Origin: Paucisalibacillus globulus
GTDB lineage: Bacteria > Bacillota > Bacilli > Bacillales > Amphibacillaceae
Assembly: GCF_900184735.1 (NCBI RefSeq)
Contig: NZ_LT855399.1
Span: forward strand, 217,858 to 281,857
Reading direction: 5' to 3'
Length of the DNA: 64,000 nt
Shown: positions 17,723 through 26,086 of the stretch, piece after piece
Layout of the letters: each line of letters starts with the position of its first letter
Position numbering within the stretch: the stretch's first letter is position 1
The notes under the pieces: model-generated
Told to the model about the DNA's origin: nothing
The model's database searches: none
The model's input: the letters and a program-made list of their open reading frames with translations, nothing else
Position numbers and translations under genes: made by a program

Positions 17723-18796
17723 ATGAAAAATAAACGAATACTCTTCACTGGCGGAGGAACTGCGGGCCATGTGATTGTTAATCTAGCATTAATTCCTGTT
17801 TTCCAACGTGAAGGATGGGAAATTGATTATATTGGTTCGAAAAATGGAATTGAACGTGATTTAATAGAACAATTAGAAGATGTTACTTATTATCCAATTT
17901 CTACAGGTAAGTTACGACGGTATATGTCGTTAGAGAACCTAAAGGATCCATTTAAAGTAGTGAAGGGAACACTTCAAGCTTGGAGAATTATTGGGAAGCG
18001 AAAACCATCTGTGATTTTCTCAAAAGGAGGATTCGTGTCAGTTCCAGTTGTTCTAGCTTCGAAAATGCGTGGTGTTTCTGCAGTAATTCATGAATCAGAT
18101 TATACTCCTGGCTTAGCGAATAAGTTAGCCATTCCTTTTTCAAAAAAAGTACTAGCAACTTTTCCAGAGACTTTGGAATACTTACCTGAGAATAAAGCCG
18201 AGTATGTTGGAGCAGTTATTCGGGAGGAGTTATTTCAGGGGGATAAAGGGAAGGGTCTTGCGTTATGTGGATTCCAAAATCATAAACCCGTACTTCTAAT
18301 TATGGGCGGGAGTGGTGGTTCCCAAAAAATTAATGAAACAGTTCGTCAAAGCTTGGATGAATTACTAACCCAGTTTCAAATCGTTCATATTTGTGGAAAT
18401 GGAAAAATTGACAACTCAATTCAAAGAGAGGGCTATATTCAATTTGAGTATGTCAACGAGGAATTAAAAGATATCTTTGCTGCCACCAATTTTGTCTTAT
18501 CACGTGCAGGTTCTAATGCTATCTTTGAATTTCTGGCTTTGCATATTCCTATGTTATTAATTCCACTCTCGAGAGAAGCTAGTAGAGGAGATCAAATTAT
18601 TAATGCTAAATCCTTCCGTGAAAAGAACTATGCCAGGGTACTAGAAGAAGAGGAATTAACGGAAGAAAAGCTTGTGAAAGAACTTGAAAAATTAGTACAG
18701 CAAGCACCAGTAATAGTAGACAAAATGAAAAGATATCACAGTGAGAAATCACGCGACCGAGTAGTACAGATTATAAAAGAATCTACAAAATATTAG
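17723..18796 (+). CDS. murG: MurG-like undecaprenyl-PP-MurNAc-pentapeptide GlcNAc transferase
   Basis: 357 aa from the ATG at 17723; the frame could be extended to 17684, but the family begins with the glycine-rich loop RILFTGGGTAGHV found here at residues 5-17. Other MurG marks: FSKGGFVSVPVVLASKMRGV, IHESDYTPGLANKLA, LLIMGGSGGSQKIN, and LSRAGSNAIFEFLAL followed by PLSREASRGDQIINA for UDP-GlcNAc and lipid I. It attaches GlcNAc to lipid I to make lipid II at the inner membrane face. It is not in a dcw cluster here: its neighbours are a MATE pump and a DUF3231 gene. Confidence 0.93.
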   Translation: MKNKRILFTGGGTAGHVIVNLALIPVFQREGWEIDYIGSKNGIERDLIEQLEDVTYYPISTGKLRRYMSLENLKDPFKVVKGTLQAWRIIGKRKPSVIFSKGGFVSVPVVLASKMRGVSAVIHESDYTPGLANKLAIPFSKKVLATFPETLEYLPENKAEYVGAVIREELFQGDKGKGLALCGFQNHKPVLLIMGGSGGSQKINETVRQSLDELLTQFQIVHICGNGKIDNSIQREGYIQFEYVNEELKDIFAATNFVLSRAGSNAIFEFLALHIPMLLIPLSREASRGDQIINAKSFREKNYARVLEEEELTEEKLVKELEKLVQQAPVIVDKMKRYHSEKSRDRVVQIIKESTKY

Positions 18797-18802
18797 ATGG
18801 AG

Positions 18803-18840
18803 AATGTTCTTGTTTCATAATCGAAGCAAGAACATTTTTA
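18803..18840 (+). terminator. terminator of murG
   Basis: AATGTTCTTG / CAAGAACATT perfect 10-bp stem, loop of 14 with inner pairing TTTC/GAAG, then TTTT. Confidence 0.85.
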
Positions 18841-18911
18841 ATTCCTGCTGATAAATATGGCAAAGATAGGAAACAATAAAACTAGCTATGATACTGCTTA
18901 GGAGGAACAAC

Positions 18912-19928
18912 ATGTCATCTAATATTAGATTAACATCAGGAGAGATTGCCTCACTTTGGACAAATTATATGAATGATAGTATGTCTAAATTGATCTTAAA
19001 TTTTATGATAAAAGATATTAAGGATAATGAAATACTCCCAATTGTTCAGTACGCACGTGACATGTCTAATGCACATTTGAATGATTTTACAAAAATATTC
19101 GAAGTAGAAGAATTTGCAATCCCAAAGGCTTTTGGGGAAGAAGATGTTAATATGGAAGCACCTTGGCTATACACGGATACTTTTTGTTTAACATATGTGA
19201 ACCATATGGCAAGAGTGGGGATGATTGCATATACTGGTTTCCTTACCATGTGCACGAGACAGGATATACGTGATTTTTATACGCAAGCCTTAAAAATGAC
19301 AACTGAACTATATAATCGGACATTGGATCTCCAACTTGTAAAAGGAATTAATGCAAGACATCCTAACATTACGGTACCAAAGGAAACGGATTTTGTTGAT
19401 AGTAAGGATTATTTAAGTGGTCTAAATCCTTTTCACGAGAAGCGACCATTGAATGCAATAGAGATTTCTTATCTGTATATGAATATTATGACCAATTCAT
19501 TAGGAATGAAAATTTGTTTATCTTATGCGCAAACTTCCCCAAATAAAGAAGTGCAGGAGTATATGTTGAGGGGAAAAGAGATAGCCAAAAAACATATAAA
19601 ACTATTTGTCGATATATTAATGGACAATGACATTGATGCCCCGAGATTGCCAGATATTGCGGTAAGTGATTCTACCACATGGACATTTTCCGATAAAATG
19701 ATGATGTTTCAGGTGTCCTTGTTAATGCAGGCTGGGATAGGAAATTATGCAACAGCAGCAGCAGCTAGTCAACGGAGTGATCTAATGATTAACTATGAGA
19801 GGTTATCATTAGAGGTTGCGAGGTATTCGAAAAGTGGTGCAGATATCATGATAAAAAATAGTTGGCTTGAGCAACCACCGGGTACCAATAATCGAAATCA
19901 ATTAGCTAGAAAAAAAGAAGAAAGCTAA
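18912..19928 (+). CDS. DUF3231 family protein
   Basis: 338 aa from ATG 18912 with TTAGGAGG seven bases upstream; the frame to 18888 is not needed. The protein looks like a duplication of a four-helix, ferritin-like/CotF-like unit of ~165 residues: both halves have LTSGEIASLWTNYMNDSMSK / LNAIEISYLYMNIMTNSLGM, then a methionine- and alanine-rich helix. DUF3231 proteins are common in spore formers and are often linked to spore coat function. Its role is unknown. The stop codon sits within the stem of the following terminator. Confidence 0.85.
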   Translation: MSSNIRLTSGEIASLWTNYMNDSMSKLILNFMIKDIKDNEILPIVQYARDMSNAHLNDFTKIFEVEEFAIPKAFGEEDVNMEAPWLYTDTFCLTYVNHMARVGMIAYTGFLTMCTRQDIRDFYTQALKMTTELYNRTLDLQLVKGINARHPNITVPKETDFVDSKDYLSGLNPFHEKRPLNAIEISYLYMNIMTNSLGMKICLSYAQTSPNKEVQEYMLRGKEIAKKHIKLFVDILMDNDIDAPRLPDIAVSDSTTWTFSDKMMMFQVSLLMQAGIGNYATAAAASQRSDLMINYERLSLEVARYSKSGADIMIKNSWLEQPPGTNNRNQLARKKEES

Positions 19929-19944
19929 AAGTTAGCTTTCTTCT
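19916..19944. terminator. bidirectional terminator between DUF3231 and MMPL genes
   Basis: AGAAGAAAGCTAA / TTAGCTTTCTTCT is a perfect 13-bp stem with a 3-base loop; the 5' arm includes the DUF3231 stop codon. Confidence 0.8.
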
Positions 19945-19953
19945 AATTGTAGT

Positions 19954-22900
19954 TTAGTGAGTACGACGGAACGGCCACCAATTAGCTTTTCCGAATAGTT
20001 TTACCATAACTGGTATGAATAAAGGTAACATTACGAAAGCATATAGTGCTAACCCAACTAATACAACTGTCGCAATTTGTAAAATGGATAATACGCCAGA
20101 TGGGAGCATCGCCCCAAAAGTACCACCTAGGATAACTGCTGCCGAGATAATAACTGTTCCCATTTTCTTCATCGAAGTAATCATGGCTTCCTTAATATTC
20201 ACATCGCGATATTCATTAAAGCGGTCCATTAAGAAAATACTGTAATCAATACCGAGTGCAGTTAACATAACAAAGGCAAAGAATGGTACGGCCCATGTTA
20301 ACCCATCATAACCCATAATATTAACAAAGATAATTTCACTGATTGCCATGGATGTGAAATAAGTTAATACTAGTGAACCAATTAGATAGATAGGCATAAT
20401 AATGGAACGTAGTAAAATTATTAAGATGATGAAGATACCAATGATCATATATAATACAGTTTTTGAATAATCCTCATCTGAAACATTTTGAAGGTCATTA
20501 TTGGTACTACTAATCCCGCCTAGTAAGGCTTCACTATTTTCAAAAATAGTATTTTGTTTTACCTCATCTGCCTTCTCACGGATGGAATCAACCATTGTTA
20601 ATGCCTCTGTTGAATAAGGGTTATATTCAAGAATTACTTCAAATTTGGCTATGGTCTTATCTTCGGAAAGGTACATATTAGCACCTTCCATAAACGCTTC
20701 ATTTTCTAAGGCTTCCTCTGGAATCATGACAATTGGATTATTTTCGTCAGTTTCGATTTCGGATAGATACCCTTGCACCTCTGATAATCCATTTCCAATT
20801 TGTTGTAGCCCATTTGCACCCTCTGTTAATCCTGATGATAATTGTCCAAGTTGGTCTTGCATTTCCTGGAATGCCGATTTTAATTGTTCCTGGCCACCAT
20901 ACATTTCGGATAAACCTTCCTGTAGGCTAGGTATATTAGTAACAACTTTGTCTTGACCATCTGCTGCTTGATTTAAACCTGACTCCAGTTCACCAACTCC
21001 AGCGATTAAATCACCAATTCCTGCAGAAAGTTGTTCTTGTGCGGAAATAGATTTTGCTAAATTAAACTGCTCATTCTTTTCGTTAAGCGCATTGAATGGA
21101 GCAATAACTTGTGTTTCCATAAGTTGTTGAATGCCAGATAGCGGCTCAACTTGTTTAGATATATTTTCTAACGTAACGTATGCAGTCATAAAATCCTGAT
21201 CTTTCTCTAAATCGGGATGATTCGAAAGGACAGTACTTAGACTACTGTACACTTGATTTATTATGCTTGGCAGTTGACTTAGACTATCAAATTGTTGACT
21301 GTTTATGTCTGATAACCCTTGGGCTAATTGCTGATATCCATTTAGTAGTTCTTTATTACCGGCAATCGTTTGATCTAAATTATCTTTAATGGTTTGTAAG
21401 TTCTCCTTAACTTCACCTGCACCCATAGCACCAGACTCAATACCATTTTCAATTTGCTCTAATGCAGCTTGGATATCACTCACTCCGGTACGAGCAGCTT
21501 CTGTTCCGTCAAGTAATTGGTCAACTCCGTCTTTTGCTTCCTCTAACTGTGGTCCTGATTCTTCTAATTTACTAGAAGCTTCTTGTAAGCCACTTTGTAC
21601 TTCTGTTATTCCGTCTGTACTCTTACCAACACCATCAGCTAGCTGACCAGTGAAGGTATCCACTTTAAAGTCTTCAATAATGGAACCGGTTGGTCTGGTT
21701 GCACTTCTCACTTGTTCTACTCCATTTAATTTTGCAAGTGATTCGGCAATCCGTTCCATTTGCTGGAACTCTTCTGCGGTGTCGATTGGATTTTCTGATT
21801 CCAATACGACTGTAGTTGGCATTGTTTGTCCTGGTCCAAAGCTATCAGAAATATAGTTAAATCCTTTCACTGATTTATAAGAATCTCCTATTTCTTCAAG
21901 TGAGTTATAGGATTTATCACCATCATAGCTTACTAGAGCAGGGACAACTATTACAGCAACAATCAGTAGAGCAATTAGTGGTCTTGCCCATGCGAATGTT
22001 CCAACAGTACCCCATAATTTACTCTCTTTATGAGAAACCGATTTATCAAATGGCCAGAATAACTTTTTCCCTAGAACAACTAAGAAAAATGGTACTAATG
22101 TTGCAAGGGCAATTAGTACAACCGCAACACCAACTGCTACAGCTACTGCTGATTGATAGAGGGAGAAGGTTGAAAGTCCAATGGTAGAGAAACCTATTAG
22201 TACAGCAATACCTGCATAGAGAATCGTTTTACCGCTTGTTTTGTACGTGCGGATGACAGCATCTTTAATGGAAGTACCACCTGCAAGTTCCTCTTTAAAT
22301 CTACTAATCAATAAAATACAATAATCGGTTCCAATTCCAAACATAACGGCAACCATGAATATTTGTGTGAAGGTCGAAAGAGGAAAATCAACCTTATCTG
22401 CCAAGATGGATACAATCCCTTGTGCAGCCAAATATGAAATACCGACTGTTAATAACGGAATAAATGGAGCTACAAAGGATTTAAATACAATAAATAGAAT
22501 AACGAGAATTAAGCCTACTGTAATAATTTCTGTTTTCTTTAACCCTTCTTCAGAGTTGGTAATAATATCCTGGGAAATAAATGCTTCACCAGTAAGATAG
22601 TGCTCCACATCAATACTCTCAAGTGTTGAATATATAGTCTCACGAGCTTCATCAATGTCTTGATTTTCTAATGATACCTGAAAAGGAACAATAATAGTTT
22701 TGTCATCAGATGATACAGTTTGTTCTTCAATGGCAGGATCATCCATAAAACTAAGGATATTAGAGATGCCTAGTGCCTCACTCTTTTCCTCTAAAATCGA
22801 AATGGACTCGGCTACTTTTTCTCTTTCTGCGCTATCAAAACTATCAGCCTCGTGAAAAACAAGAACGGCACTAGTTTGATTGCCTTTTTGATTTTCTTGC

Positions 22901-23070
22901 ATCGATTCTAGTAATTGTTGTGCTTGGACAGATGGTGAATCCTCTGGCGCAGCAATTTGTCCTTTTTCTCTAACAAGATCTTGCAGATTTGGTGCAAATA
23001 CAAATAATGAAACAGCTGCACCAATCCACAATACAGCAATCAACCATCTGAAGCGGATGATATGTTTCAT
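19954..23070 (-). CDS. MMPL/RND-type membrane transporter (YdgH-like)
   Basis: 1038 aa, ATG behind AAGGGAGAG. Two membrane halves of six segments, each with MMPL-type motifs (FGIGTDYCILLISRFKEE in the first, ALGIDYSIFLMDRFNEYR in the second). Between them is a ~420-residue external domain rich in Gln, Leu, Ser and Gly with YhgE-like/coiled-coil repeats (LQEASSKLEESGPQLEEAKDGV, ELESGLNQAADGQ). These are proton-driven exporters of lipids, siderophores or drugs. It lies 15 bases after the marR gene and shares its operator-controlled promoter, matching B. subtilis ydgG-ydgH in arrangement. The substrate is unknown. Confidence 0.9.
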   Translation of the reverse strand: MKHIIRFRWLIAVLWIGAAVSLFVFAPNLQDLVREKGQIAAPEDSPSVQAQQLLESMQENQKGNQTSAVLVFHEADSFDSAEREKVAESISILEEKSEALGISNILSFMDDPAIEEQTVSSDDKTIIVPFQVSLENQDIDEARETIYSTLESIDVEHYLTGEAFISQDIITNSEEGLKKTEIITVGLILVILFIVFKSFVAPFIPLLTVGISYLAAQGIVSILADKVDFPLSTFTQIFMVAVMFGIGTDYCILLISRFKEELAGGTSIKDAVIRTYKTSGKTILYAGIAVLIGFSTIGLSTFSLYQSAVAVAVGVAVVLIALATLVPFFLVVLGKKLFWPFDKSVSHKESKLWGTVGTFAWARPLIALLIVAVIVVPALVSYDGDKSYNSLEEIGDSYKSVKGFNYISDSFGPGQTMPTTVVLESENPIDTAEEFQQMERIAESLAKLNGVEQVRSATRPTGSIIEDFKVDTFTGQLADGVGKSTDGITEVQSGLQEASSKLEESGPQLEEAKDGVDQLLDGTEAARTGVSDIQAALEQIENGIESGAMGAGEVKENLQTIKDNLDQTIAGNKELLNGYQQLAQGLSDINSQQFDSLSQLPSIINQVYSSLSTVLSNHPDLEKDQDFMTAYVTLENISKQVEPLSGIQQLMETQVIAPFNALNEKNEQFNLAKSISAQEQLSAGIGDLIAGVGELESGLNQAADGQDKVVTNIPSLQEGLSEMYGGQEQLKSAFQEMQDQLGQLSSGLTEGANGLQQIGNGLSEVQGYLSEIETDENNPIVMIPEEALENEAFMEGANMYLSEDKTIAKFEVILEYNPYSTEALTMVDSIREKADEVKQNTIFENSEALLGGISSTNNDLQNVSDEDYSKTVLYMIIGIFIILIILLRSIIMPIYLIGSLVLTYFTSMAISEIIFVNIMGYDGLTWAVPFFAFVMLTALGIDYSIFLMDRFNEYRDVNIKEAMITSMKKMGTVIISAAVILGGTFGAMLPSGVLSILQIATVVLVGLALYAFVMLPLFIPVMVKLFGKANWWPFRRTH

Positions 23071-23085
23071 ACGTAATCTCTCCCT

Positions 23086-23517
23086 TTATTCATCATTCAT
23101 TATCTTTGCTAGCTTCTCTAGTGATTGAATGAATGTGTAGATTTCATCTTTTTCAAAGTTCTTTAAATAATCCCCTAGTACTTCATATAGAGCTTTTTCT
23201 GTATAATTCACGAAATTAACTCCTTTTTCTGTTACGTGGAGATAAACAACACGGCGATCTTCTTCATCACGTTCTCTTTCAATTAGTTCTTTATCGACTA
23301 AACGATTTATTTGCGCTGTTACAGCACTTTTCCCAATGCCAAATTCATTCGCAACATCCGTACTAGTACATTTTGCGTTTTTAATAATGTAATGCAACGT
23401 GGAGAATTGATCCGTTGTGATATCGGAATGTATTTTATCTTTTAGGATGAGATTAACCCGACGATAAACTTGGTTAATCGCAGTTTGATATCGTTCGATA
23501 AGCTCTTTTAATTCCAT
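23086..23517 (-). CDS. MarR family transcriptional regulator (YdgG-like)
   Basis: 143 aa from ATG 23517 with GGGGG upstream; a longer frame to 23568 would run through the operator palindrome. A winged helix domain is visible: HSDITTDQFSTLHYIIKNAKCTSTDVANEFGIGKSAVTAQINRLVDKELIERERDEEDRRVVYLHVTEKG shows the recognition helix (KSAVTAQINRLVDK) and the wing (RDEEDRRVVYLH). It represses, by inference, its own operon with the MMPL pump, released by a ligand that the pump may export. Confidence 0.92.
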   Translation of the reverse strand: MELKELIERYQTAINQVYRRVNLILKDKIHSDITTDQFSTLHYIIKNAKCTSTDVANEFGIGKSAVTAQINRLVDKELIERERDEEDRRVVYLHVTEKGVNFVNYTEKALYEVLGDYLKNFEKDEIYTFIQSLEKLAKIMNDE

Positions 23518-23559
23518 TGAAATATGGGCACCCCCAAACATAAATAGTTCATCTATTAA

Positions 23560-23580
23560 ATAGTTCACCTTGTGAACTAT
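23560..23580 (-). promoter_or_regulatory. MarR-type operator palindrome
   Basis: ATAGTTCAC-CTT-GTGAACTAT is a perfect 9-3-9 inverted repeat at 23560-23580, four bases after the -10 box on the minus strand. A second half-site copy, AAATAGTTCA, lies at 23542-23551. Confidence 0.75.
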
Positions 23581-23583
23581 ATT

Positions 23584-23612
23584 ATCATAACAGGATATTT
23601 AGAATGTCGCAA
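23584..23612 (-). promoter_or_regulatory. promoter of the marR-MMPL operon
   Basis: On the minus strand TTGCGA (23612-23607), 17 bases, TATGAT (23589-23584). The operator begins just downstream and covers the expected start point. Confidence 0.7.
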
Positions 23613-23666
23613 TTATTATTTCCAATTATTTTTAGTTTAACAGGGGTGAGGATTGGGTAAGTATCA

Positions 23667-23924
23667 TTATGAATTGATAAGGAGATGATAATCCAAAGAA
23701 TTAATTACAAACAGATTACATGCAAAGTAAATGATGCAACTGATAATTGAAAATGATGGAGTCTCGCCATTATTAAATACTAAGAATTCGAGAGTTATAT
23801 GGAGGATTATAGGTAATAAAGCTAGATAGATAAGTTTTATTATAGTAGAGGGTGGATTCTCATAGATAATCTTCGAATATTCCTCTATACGTAGTTTGAT
23901 AGATTTTAAATTGTTCTGTAACAT
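23667..23924 (-). CDS. doubtful hypothetical membrane protein or gene remnant
   Basis: An open frame of ~85 aa from an ATG at 23924, or 102 aa from a TTG at 23975. Three hydrophobic stretches (TIIKLIYLALLPIILHITLEF, FSIISCIIYFACNLFVINSL) with a plausible charged N-terminus. No ribosome site precedes either start, and I do not recognise a family. It fills the gap between marR and the betaine importer, so it may be a decayed gene or chance. Confidence 0.25.
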   Translation of the reverse strand: MLQNNLKSIKLRIEEYSKIIYENPPSTIIKLIYLALLPIILHITLEFLVFNNGETPSFSIISCIIYFACNLFVINSLDYHLLINS

Positions 23925-24143
23925 TAAATGTGTTGCGTTTATGAAAAACCCTTTCTTAACCCCCAAATAAATCAATTACTATTCTTCATACATATCGTGT
24001 TCTTTTTACCAATAAACATATTAGCGCTAATTTTTTTACAATGTATGTGCAATCAATTTTTGGATTATTGGGAATTTTTATGGGAAGGTTTTATCATGAA
24101 TATCTTGGGAAGGTAATTTATTTTAACAAAAGGAGATTTATGG

Positions 24144-25136
24144 ATGAAAAAAATAGGTGTTGCATTAATTATAGGTTTTCTAATTATATTATCAGCCTGT
24201 AGTTCGGAGTCTAGTGGGGACTTAGAAACTATTGTACTAGCAGATGCTGGTTGGGACAGTATTCGTGTTCACAACAGCATTGCTCAAACAATTATTGAGG
24301 AAGGTTTTGGTTATAAAACAGAGGTTACTTCTGGTTCCACAGCAGCAACCGTTCAAGGTTTGCGCCAAGGCGATATAAATGTATATATGGAAATTTGGAC
24401 AGACAATATTAAAGAAGTATATGAAGAAGCAACCGAAGCAGGAGATTTTGAAACGGTTTCTGTTAACTTTGATGATAATGAACAAGGGCTATATGTTCCT
24501 ACTTATGTAATTGAGGGGGATGAAGAAAGAGGGATTGAGCCCGTAGCCCCTGATTTAAAAACAGTAGAGGATTTGAAAAAGTATCCAGATGTCTTTGCTG
24601 ATCCAGAAGATCCAGGGCGTGGACGTATTCTTAATGCTCCAAGTGGCTGGGCTGTAGCAGACGCAATTAATGCGAAGTTTGAAGCATACGGTTTAGATGA
24701 AACGATGAATAACTTTATGCCTGGTTCAGATGCTGCAGCAGTAGCTGATCTAGTAGACAAATACGAGGCTGGTGAGCCATGGGTTGGCTATTATTGGTCA
24801 CCAACTGCTATAACAGCAAAGTATAATTTAACATTACTAGAAGAACCGGCCTATGAAGAGGAAGTTTGGAATGAAACAAAAGCAACAGAATTTCCTCCAA
24901 ATGATGTAGTAGTTGCTGTTCATAAAGATTTTCCAGAACAAGCACCAGATGTTTATGATTTCTTAAGTAACTATGAAACTAGCAGTGCACTAACAGAGGA
25001 AGCATTAAATTATATGGATGAAAATGGTGCTGAACCGGAAGAGGCTGCAATTTGGTGGATGGAGCAACATGAGGATATTTGGACTAGCTGGGTAGATGAG
25101 GAAATCGCTGAAAAGGTAAAAGATGCTTTAAAGTAA
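24144..25136 (+). CDS. glycine betaine/proline-type ABC importer, substrate-binding lipoprotein
   Basis: 330 aa, ATG behind AAGGAG. A lipoprotein signal with lipobox LSAC is followed by a Ser/Gly linker, so the protein is anchored outside the membrane. The body is an OpuAC-like domain, with aromatic residues suited to a quaternary-amine cage (ADAGWDSIRVHNSIAQ, APSGWAVADAINA, WVGYYWSPTAITAKY). It captures betaine, proline or a related osmolyte and hands it to the permease and ATPase that follow. Gene order SBP-permease-ATPase is the reverse of B. subtilis opuA. A terminator-like hairpin follows it. Confidence 0.9.
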   Translation: MKKIGVALIIGFLIILSACSSESSGDLETIVLADAGWDSIRVHNSIAQTIIEEGFGYKTEVTSGSTAATVQGLRQGDINVYMEIWTDNIKEVYEEATEAGDFETVSVNFDDNEQGLYVPTYVIEGDEERGIEPVAPDLKTVEDLKKYPDVFADPEDPGRGRILNAPSGWAVADAINAKFEAYGLDETMNNFMPGSDAAAVADLVDKYEAGEPWVGYYWSPTAITAKYNLTLLEEPAYEEEVWNETKATEFPPNDVVVAVHKDFPEQAPDVYDFLSNYETSSALTEEALNYMDENGAEPEEAAIWWMEQHEDIWTSWVDEEIAEKVKDALK

Positions 25137-25145
25137 TGAACGTTT

Positions 25146-25176
25146 AGCGGCTGGCCTGTTTGGTTAGCTGCTTTTC
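25146..25176 (+). terminator. partial terminator/attenuator between SBP and permease genes
   Basis: AGCGGCTGGCC / GGTTAGCTGCT stem with three G-U pairs and a 5-nt loop, then TTTCTTTCC. It would let the binding-protein gene be expressed above its partners. Confidence 0.6.
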
Positions 25177-25234
25177 TTTCCTTTAATTTAAATGATAAAA
25201 GAGAGGTGAAGGGCTGTTATTAGGCAGCCTAACT

Positions 25235-26086
25235 ATGGGAAGTTTTCCTGATATACGAACAAACTTAGGTGATTATGTTAAACAATTTGTTGATTTCTTA
25301 GATACAACATTAGAAGGATTTTTTGATTTTATTTTTTTCATTTCTTCCAGAACCATTAATTTTTTAGATGATTTATTAGTTACCATGCCTTGGTGGTGTT
25401 TTGTACTTATCATTTTCCTGTTAGGATGGTATTTTAAATCCGTGTTCTCTGGGATATTATATAGTTTATTTATTTTCCTAATTGGAAGTTTTGGATTATG
25501 GGAAGACATGATGACAACAATAGCTATTATATTAACCGCAGTTATTATCTGTCTATTAATCGGTATACCAGTTGGTATTTGGATGGCATTTAGTAAAGGT
25601 TTTTCAAATGTGATGCGCCCATTACTTGATGCGATGCAGACCATGCCAAGTTTTGTTTATCTCATACCTGCAATCTTCTTCTTTGGATTAGGTAATGTTT
25701 CTGCGATTTTTGCCACTTTAATATATGCCTTGCCTCCGGTCATTCGTTTAACAGAGCTTGCAATTCGTGGTGTGGATCAGGAAGTGATTGAATCGGCTCA
25801 ATCTTTTGGTTCTTCAAGAGGACAGATGCTTAGAAAGGTACAGTTGCCTCAAGCACTTCCTACTATTATGGCAGGTGTTAACCAAACAACAATGATGGCA
25901 CTTTCCATGGTTGTTATTGCTTCCATGGTAGGAGCAAAAGGGCTTGGAGAGCAAGTGCTTGTTTCTATAAACCGTATTGATATTGCTTTAGGATTTGAAG
26001 CGGGGATCAGTATTGTATTTTTAGCCATTATTATTGACCGGGTTACAAATGGAATTGCAGCTAAGTTCCAAAGGGGGATTAAATAA
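25235..26086 (+). CDS. glycine betaine/proline-type ABC importer, permease
   Basis: 283 aa from the ATG at 25235. About six to seven membrane segments with the binding-protein-dependent permease signature EVIESAQSFGSSRGQMLRKVQLPQALP, the EAA loop that contacts the ATPase. It is an OpuAB/ProW-type subunit. The start is uncertain: the only good ribosome site, GAGAGGTG at 25201-25208, is 26 bases from this ATG, and the in-frame codon at a proper distance is CTG 25214. The stop overlaps the next start by one base (TAATG), indicating coupling. Confidence 0.9.
   Translation: MGSFPDIRTNLGDYVKQFVDFLDTTLEGFFDFIFFISSRTINFLDDLLVTMPWWCFVLIIFLLGWYFKSVFSGILYSLFIFLIGSFGLWEDMMTTIAIILTAVIICLLIGIPVGIWMAFSKGFSNVMRPLLDAMQTMPSFVYLIPAIFFFGLGNVSAIFATLIYALPPVIRLTELAIRGVDQEVIESAQSFGSSRGQMLRKVQLPQALPTIMAGVNQTTMMALSMVVIASMVGAKGLGEQVLVSINRIDIALGFEAGISIVFLAIIIDRVTNGIAAKFQRGIK

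Noticed and set aside
23928..24116. 62-aa plus-strand hydrophobic frame before the betaine importer
   Set aside because: No ribosome site, and it overlaps another doubtful frame on the minus strand; likely AT-rich intergenic DNA.
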